Below, one piece after another: positions 58,308 through 64,000 of a DNA stretch of 64,000 nt. Origin of the DNA: Cheiracanthium punctorium (lineage: Eukaryota; Arthropoda; Arachnida; Araneae; Cheiracanthiidae). The notes under the pieces were generated by a model. The model saw only the letters and a list, made by a program, of their open reading frames with translations, searched no databases and was not told the origin of the DNA. Where the stretch lies: positions 1-64,000 of the forward strand of contig JAWZYV010013015.1 of the NCBI GenBank assembly GCA_038373885.1, read 5' to 3'. Position numbers and translations under genes: made by a program. Each line of letters opens with the position of its first letter. Positions within the stretch are counted from its first letter, which is position 1.

Positions 58308-58718
58308 TAGTGTGCATGTGATATATATCAAAACTATCTTGATTCCTCGAGTAATGTTACAGCAAGAGTTCACTTATATAGGTATTTTCCAAATTTTAAC
58401 AAAATTTCTGTACTTATGTCATTATTCAAAATGCAATCCCCACCCCCCCCTACACCTTAATTCGCTAGTTGTTACACTGGTTTCCAAATAGTAAGGAAAA
58501 ATCACAAAAATAGTGATAACTTTCTCAAAAATAAGCCTATCATCTGTATGAAATTCGAATATGTTGTTGAATAAATGTTGCTGAGTAAAGGTGTAGTATG
58601 CAAATTAGTGGCATTGCAACCAGAATAAATAACTCTAGGAGCATAAAATTACATGTTTGAGATCAAGGCTATAACTTTTGTTGGGACTATAAGGTAAAAA
58701 ATCAAGCATAGCCAATTC

Positions 58719-60480
58719 ATGACAATAACTTCAAGGCAACATTTCCCTCTTGTTTCACAGTGGTGGTCTGTAAAACAAGGCAACCAGCTATTTGCATGCC
58801 ACATGTCACACCACAGAAGGGCATGTTTGAGGTGGGCAAATGAACATGTCCAGTGGATAGCTAATCAATGGAGGGCTATTTCCTTTACAGATAATACACA
58901 TTTAGCCTCCAAAGCGATGATAGGTGTTGTCTGATTTCAGGGCTGTAACCAGGATGAAATGTTAGGTAGGGCTTAGAATCTAGTTCGGGGGCTGACCCAA
59001 TATAAGTATTAGTAATCGAAGGGGCGGGGGAAGAGACTGTTTTTCAGTTTGTATATTTTTTTCTTGAGTATATGCTTCACAAAACACAGTAAAAATTTAA
59101 CATTCATTATATTTTTAAACTATTTAACATTCATTATGTTATTAACTTTTTAATGGAGATTCTGCGAAAAATATTCAAATGCTACTTTGAGCGAATGCAG
59201 TACTGGATATTGGTTAGAGTAATTTTTTGTGCAAGAATAATTTATAAGGTATAGTTACTCATTAATTGCACCTTTTGTAGTCCATTAAATGCAACCCAAT
59301 TAAAGAAGACCAGTAAAATAAATTTAACTATCAAACTTTGAAATGAAAATTTACCGAAAATGCGTTTATTTTTTGTTTTAAATGTCTAAATAAAGCAAAA
59401 TATAAATATTATACAAGGTGATCAGTTTAAAAGAGTACCCGTTGGTTTTTCTTTTTACCCTTTAATCTGAAGGATGTGTCAACTATTCTAACATAAAAGT
59501 ATCATTATTTGAATCTTGTTTAAGTGCGGGAGACTCTTTCCAACACTGTTGGACTGTTACAACTTTATGTAGCAGGTAAAACAAAAATGGAGACATACCA
59601 TGTTACTTAATCCTGTGGTGATTTTATTTTTGGAAAAGAATTTAATTCAAATTTTTTACATTATCATTCCTTACAACAAATGTTAAAAATGTTCGCCACC
59701 ATTTTGAATGCAAACATGGACAAGCTGAAAGTTTTAAGTTTTTACTCCCCCTCAAAATCATTGGAAAACAGACTTAAAGGAAGAGCGGCAGTTTTGTGTT
59801 CTGAGAAAAAACCAAACAACCAAGAGCAGCAAAATAATTAACTGTATTTATAGAAATCGAACCATTGCGATGAGAAATCCCCCCCCCCCAAACGAGATAT
59901 TTTTAATGATGTGAAATTTAAAGATCGTTAAAAATCATTCGTTTCTAAACTTTCGTATTTATCAGTAAATTTACAAAAAATTTTGAAAATCTTAGGGGGG
60001 GCTGAAAGCCTGTTAGGTAGGGCTCAGCCCCCATAGCCCCCCCCCTCTGGTTACGGCCCTGTCTGATTTGAGGAGAACCTGGATCCATCAAACATCTGTA
60101 TATAATATGCATATACAAGAGGCAATGACTATGTTAGGGATGGTCGACACACAGACCAATATCCTTCCATGTGGTGCCATTAATGCTCAGACCAATACAA
60201 CATTCTTAATGCTTATGTGTGCAGTTATGCCCAGGTAACAGGTGGTGATTTCATGCTTCAGGACGACAATACTAGACTGCAAGGGCTAACATCAAGGATG
60301 ATTATTTTCAGCAGTAAACAATTCAGCACATGAAGCGAACAGCATAATCACTGGACTTAAATCCTATCAAGCATGTCTGGGGCTCCTCCTCAGGTCCTTG
60401 CAACTGCATTGCAAGAGCAATCGCTCTCCCATCCAACTGAACTGATAGACTGCCAAATTGAACTGATAGAATGAATTGAA
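58719..60480 (+). pseudogene. Dead Tc1-like transposase split by a hAT insertion
   Basis: The first piece (58719-58934) reads RRACLRWANEHVQW (about residues 34-47) and WRAISFTDNTHLAS, the Tc1 region around the first catalytic aspartate. Coding resemblance resumes after the insertion (60062-60480) with MLQDDNTRLQ (second aspartate), SLDLNPIKHVWG (third position changed from E to K) and ATALQEQSLSHPTELID. Several stops and frameshifts separate these. It is far older than the intact copy at 8757 and belongs to a different Tc1 lineage. The 58938-60061 segment inside is foreign. Confidence 0.75.
58938..60061. mobile_element. 1124-bp hAT element inside the dead Tc1 gene
   Basis: Tips CAGGGCTGTAACCAGGATG and (complement) CAGGGCCGTAACCAGAGGG. 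The 8-bp duplication TCTGATTT is exact at 58930-58937 and 60062-60069. Both ends carry the same-sense block TGTTAGGTAGGGCT (58961 and 60011). The interior is AT-rich with no hAT transposase frame, so it is non-autonomous. Confidence 0.93.
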
Positions 60481-61188
60481 CTGACATCACAATAAGCTAT
60501 AGGTGCTTAAGTGTTCCTAGGGGGGATCATATTCCATACTGAAAGTACTTTTCCAATACCAAACTGGCACATCTAATTTGTTGATTTTATACAAAACTAA
60601 ATTGTATAGCACCATACATGTCTCGTCATTTATTTTCATCTTATTCGATAGCTTATCTGCTATATATACTGTGGGTTGGGTCAGTTTCATTAAATTCAAT
60701 ATGTAACTTTTTGAGTAATCATCATTTTTGTGACTTTTCCTTAATTAATGATAACCAGTGTGCAATGAATAAGTTTACCCATCAAAATTATGTGTATTAG
60801 GAATCAATTTGTGCACTGTTTCTCAAGGACTTTCATAAAAATTTATACTTTTAAATTTATACTTATATTATTATAGTTTTGGTAGTCATTTAAAAAGCAG
60901 CAAGATTATGATACTGAGTGTGACCACTGAAGAGTTTTCTCCCCACAACTTTGATCGCTCATTTTATTATTAAAAATAGATTCAAATACAAATAAAACAA
61001 ATTAATTATCATGACTTTTAAAACTGAAATTGCACTTCTAGATATACATATACATGATTACTAATAAAAAAATAAACAAAAAACCCACACATGGAATTAC
61101 ACAAATAATAAATGTGAAAAAGCAGCGAATTTTCGAATCAAAGAAGAAGACTTATCAGTGCAACATTTACACTCAAAGGGTGTCTAAT

Positions 61189-61574
61189 CCAAAATGAGTT
61201 GCTAGCAAAAATGACTGTGTCAGAATTACTCCACTAGTGGTGGCATCTGATGATGAAAAAGAAAAAACTATTTAATGAAACCTTCAAACCATGGACAAAG
61301 GAAGGCAACAGAAGTCACTAACTGGATAAGTAGAATTCTTCAAGATATGGAAAGCCTGCGCCAAAATGAGAGGAGCATTAGACTTAAATTTTGAGAGGAT
61401 TGCCCTACTTTAAAATATAATGTGTTCTCCAGCAGCCTCCTTGTCTATCATTAGAATGACTTTCATTAAATAGTTCAGTCTTTTTTTCTTTTTTGTCATT
61501 AGATGACACCACTAGTTGAGTATTTCTGATAAGGTATTAATACCATTGTCTTTTTTCTCGCCATTCATTTTGGC
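61189..61574. mobile_element. Inverted-repeat MITE, ~95-bp arms
   Basis: Left arm 61189-61281 and right arm 61463-61574 (complement) share CCAAAATGA, CACTAGTGGTG, CATCTGATGA or CATCTAATGA, AAAGAAAAAA and TATTTAATGAAA. The centre of about 180 bases is non-coding. Target duplication is not clear. Confidence 0.65.
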
Positions 61575-61888
61575 CTTGATGCCAAGCTTCTTTGCTAGAT
61601 TCAATATAGCTGTCTGGTTTAATGCTTTAAGCTCTAATTGTCCAAAAAAAAAAAAAAGAAGTTTATGATTTCTATATAAATTTAAACATTTTTGTAGTCA
61701 ATTTGTATTTAGGCCTTTCCCTGTACCTATATCTAAATATCAAGGAAAAAGATTGGGTCACACATTAGGCTATCAAAACCCGTGTTCCGTTTTTATATGC
61801 AGATGACCCCAAGGAGAAAAATCATGACATAATACAGCAGAGAGCCTTTACTAAAGTAAAATGACAGCTTTCTTTGCATGGACATGAA

Positions 61889-61894
61889 TTTATT
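61889..61894 (-). promoter_or_regulatory. Possible polyadenylation signal AATAAA
   Basis: AATAAA on the minus strand about 400 bases after the stop codon of the candidate exon at 62288-62416. In AT-rich DNA such hexamers are common, so this is only supported by position. Confidence 0.3.
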
Positions 61895-62287
61895 TGTGAT
61901 GAGCTTAAAAAACGGCTGAAGCTTTGAAACACAAAAAGACAAGACTGGTTTTTTTTATATATGTGAATAAATTTAATTCAAGATAAAGCAAAATTACAAC
62001 AGTTGCCAAACTTTTAATTAAAAAAATAAATACATTAACTAAAATTCAAGCAAACCACAAACAAAATCTTAGTGAGTAGAGGATATTTAAATTTATAAAT
62101 AGCAAAAATGTTTCATTTTACATTTAGTTTTGTTTCTAAGATGGCACACTTCCATAATTTAAATACAGAAACATGATGTAAAACAAAAGGCATATACAGA
62201 AAAGGAGAAAGCGCATTTTACACTATATTTAAAATGCAAGGTTAAGTATAAATCTACAGACAAAAGATTATATACAGAAAGAAATGT

Positions 62288-62416
62288 TCATGGCAAAGAT
62301 CCTCTTTCAGGAATGATAGGAGTAGTGGCAGCAGAAGCAGTACCTCTTCTTTCAGACACATTTACAGCATCCTCAAAATTATAAAGACTTGTACTTCGAG
62401 GAGTGCCCATTCTAGA
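62288..62416 (-). CDS. Candidate C-terminal exon of an unidentified gene (partial)
   Basis: Behind a minus-strand splice acceptor (GATGTTTTTCTAG, with a second AG five bases on), the frame reads SRMGTPRSTSLYNFEDA and ends SAATTPIIPERGSLP at TGA (62290-62288). The composition (S, T, R, P, charged; few of the K, N, I, F residues that dominate chance frames here) and normal GC of the codons set it apart from the surroundings. An ATG at 62410 could also make it a short first exon, but a serine-rich tail of a larger protein is more likely. Upstream exons would lie beyond 62.5 kb and were not identified; the family is unknown. Confidence 0.45.
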   Translation of the reverse strand, partial: SRMGTPRSTSLYNFEDAVNVSERRGTASAATTPIIPERGSLP

Positions 62417-64000
62417 CTAGAAAAACATCAGATAAAAAATAAAATTTTCTTACCATAAAATACACTGAATAAATAAGAATTAACTAATTTCAAACCATTT
62501 TTTTCCCTTTCAGAGAGTGGGAGATTAATATTTTCATTTAATACTCAGTACCTGAAGAAAAGTCATTTAAACAACCTTTGTTTCCTTCATGAAAATTTCA
62601 ATTTTGAGAGAAATTTAGATACTATTTTTCAACACTTTCAGGAACAGTGGTTTGCTTTGAAACAACTTGATTGAACATTTTCATTGCTGATCCCAAAATA
62701 CATAAGCATGAGGCAATTTTCCTAACATTGTTTTGCAAATAATACATTTGATTTTCATAAAATGGTTAGATGCAGCAAAATGACAAACAAATCTTGTAAC
62801 ATTTAGAAACTTTTTAAGAAAATATATCAACTGTTCATTCAATTTATTTCAAAAACTTATTCAGCAATTAATATCATAAATTTACACAGCAGTTATTAAA
62901 AACCTAGAAAATATAACAGAAATGTTTGATTTAGGAAAGAGTGTGATTTTTGTAATATGCAAAGTGTAATCATCAGAAGTTGAGTGAATTTTCCGTGCTG
63001 TCTCTACATGTGAGTTACTAAGCTTTAAATGTTCAAAGCACATTTTGTATTTAACAGATTCACATCCATTTTGTAGGACAACACAACTCACATGTTTTAC
63101 TTTCACAGTTGCATAGAAAATAGGCTTACAGAGTTAACCTGTGAAGTGTGTTACAACCACTCAAGGTCATTTACAGAAACAATCTCCTCTATAGTACTAC
63201 AACTGGTTATTGCATTAAAAAACAAGATCTGATATCCTTTGTATGTTAGAATAAATGAATTAACAACCATATCATTATGTTAACACGAGTTTAAAAACTG
63301 ATAAGTTTGAATATAGTTGTTAAATAGTAGTAAACTTTTTAGTTTTATGCTTTTCACCAAGCATATAGTAGTTATAGTAGTAAAATGGGTAGAATTAAAG
63401 ATTTCACACACAGTGTCTTTTAGTCTTAAATAAGCTTTCTAAGAGCAAAACCCTAAACTTAAATCTTTAAAGTGTTATAATTTAAATATTAAATTGCAAT
63501 CCAAAAAAATCAATAAAATGAATAATTAATATAAAATATAGCACTTAATTTATTAAATATTACATTATATCCTTATTAATACAATTTAATGAGTTATTCC
63601 CAACTAAACTGTCCCAAATAGGGAATAATATCAAAAATACCTTTTAACATTCGAACTGGGGAATCTATTGTAAAGCTATTAAAGAAAATATTGCATATGG
63701 GTATCAATGACTGCTGTCATATTTACAGCATTAATGTGATATTACTGGTTACTTGAATTGAAATGGTAGTAACTTTGGAAGGCATAATTTAAACTTTTGT
63801 AAATTACATTCATAAACAATTCTGTTTTGAGGCACAAAAGTTAATACATTACAAGATTTCATGCAAGTTTTCAAAGTTTACAAAACTAATTTAGATGTTG
63901 ATCTTTATATTCAAAATGGAAAAGTAAAAATTGTTATAACTTCTCTTAAAACTAAAGATAGTCCAATTTATACACAGCTAACTTAGAGTTAAGATATTTA
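62417..64000. other. AT-rich sequence, possibly intron of the 62.3-kb gene
   Basis: The longest frame, 74 residues on the minus strand at 62882-63106 (FEHLKLSNSHVETARKIHST), has a somewhat protein-like composition but no recognisable domain or clear splice sites. I see no repeats with paired ends here. Confidence 0.35.

Noticed and set aside
62425..62470. GTAAGA donor-like site just upstream (minus strand) of the 62.3-kb exon
   Set aside because: It would make an intron of under 40 bases and the sequence before it does not look coding.
1..64000. Undescribed multi-gene system or CRISPR-like array
   Set aside because: No spaced direct-repeat array and no cluster of co-oriented genes exist; everything found is explained by eukaryotic transposable elements, simple repeats and two probable host exons.

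Overview
The window looks like a piece of an animal nuclear genome, most likely an arthropod and plausibly a spider. It is strongly AT-rich, has very few open reading frames of any length, carries eukaryotic splice, TATA and polyadenylation signals, and is packed with Tc1/mariner, hAT, piggyBac-like, LTR, SINE and Penelope-like remnants. The arachnid guess is an inference: it rests on a Naiad-type Penelope-like reverse transcriptase next to a microsatellite and on the repeat mix, not on a diagnostic gene. No bacterial features, operons or CRISPR arrays are present.

Host gene signal is thin. One convincing first coding exon lies on the minus strand (26655-26727): a signal peptide, a TATA box about 150 bases upstream and a consensus splice donor. 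The gene would run to lower coordinates through a long AT-rich intron. A second candidate is a short C-terminal exon on the minus strand near the right edge (62288-62416), followed by a possible polyadenylation signal. Neither protein could be named.

Layout from left to right. 1-8100: degenerate repeats and tRNA-derived fragments. 8100-10263: an LTR fragment followed by a complete Tc1-like transposon with an uninterrupted DD34E transposase and TA target duplications. 10264-18562: AT-rich sequence, a 1.26-kb long-inverted-repeat element, a 584-bp mariner-type non-autonomous element, a SINE and a hAT end. 22892-26650: an inverted-repeat element and probable intron. 26650-27470: the GC-rich promoter and first exon, with a TTAA-bounded piggyBac-like element inserted just upstream. 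27476-28860: G-rich hAT ends and tRNA-SINEs. 33150-41390: a solo LTR related to the one at 8.1-8.7 kb, TA-flanked and ACAGGGTG-type inverted-repeat elements, and a 5'-truncated Penelope-like (probably Naiad) element whose 3' end abuts an 80-bp TA microsatellite. 42903-47030: a 1.4-kb hAT element carrying two younger MITEs, a SINE and another hAT element, several with exact target duplications. 48100-50000: inverted satellite-like units and a large inverted repeat enclosing a second Penelope-like 3' end beside a microsatellite. 53133-54600: a broken APE-type endonuclease fragment and a degenerate minisatellite. 55900-64000: hairpin elements, a dead Tc1 transposase split by a hAT insertion, and the right-edge exon.

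The window is best read as a stratified record of transposon insertions. Target-site duplications let several nested insertions be ordered in time. No new multi-gene system was found. The most interesting items are the intact Tc1 copy, the microsatellite-anchored Penelope-like insertions with a hammerhead-like motif in an inverted repeat, and the TTAA element next to a host promoter.
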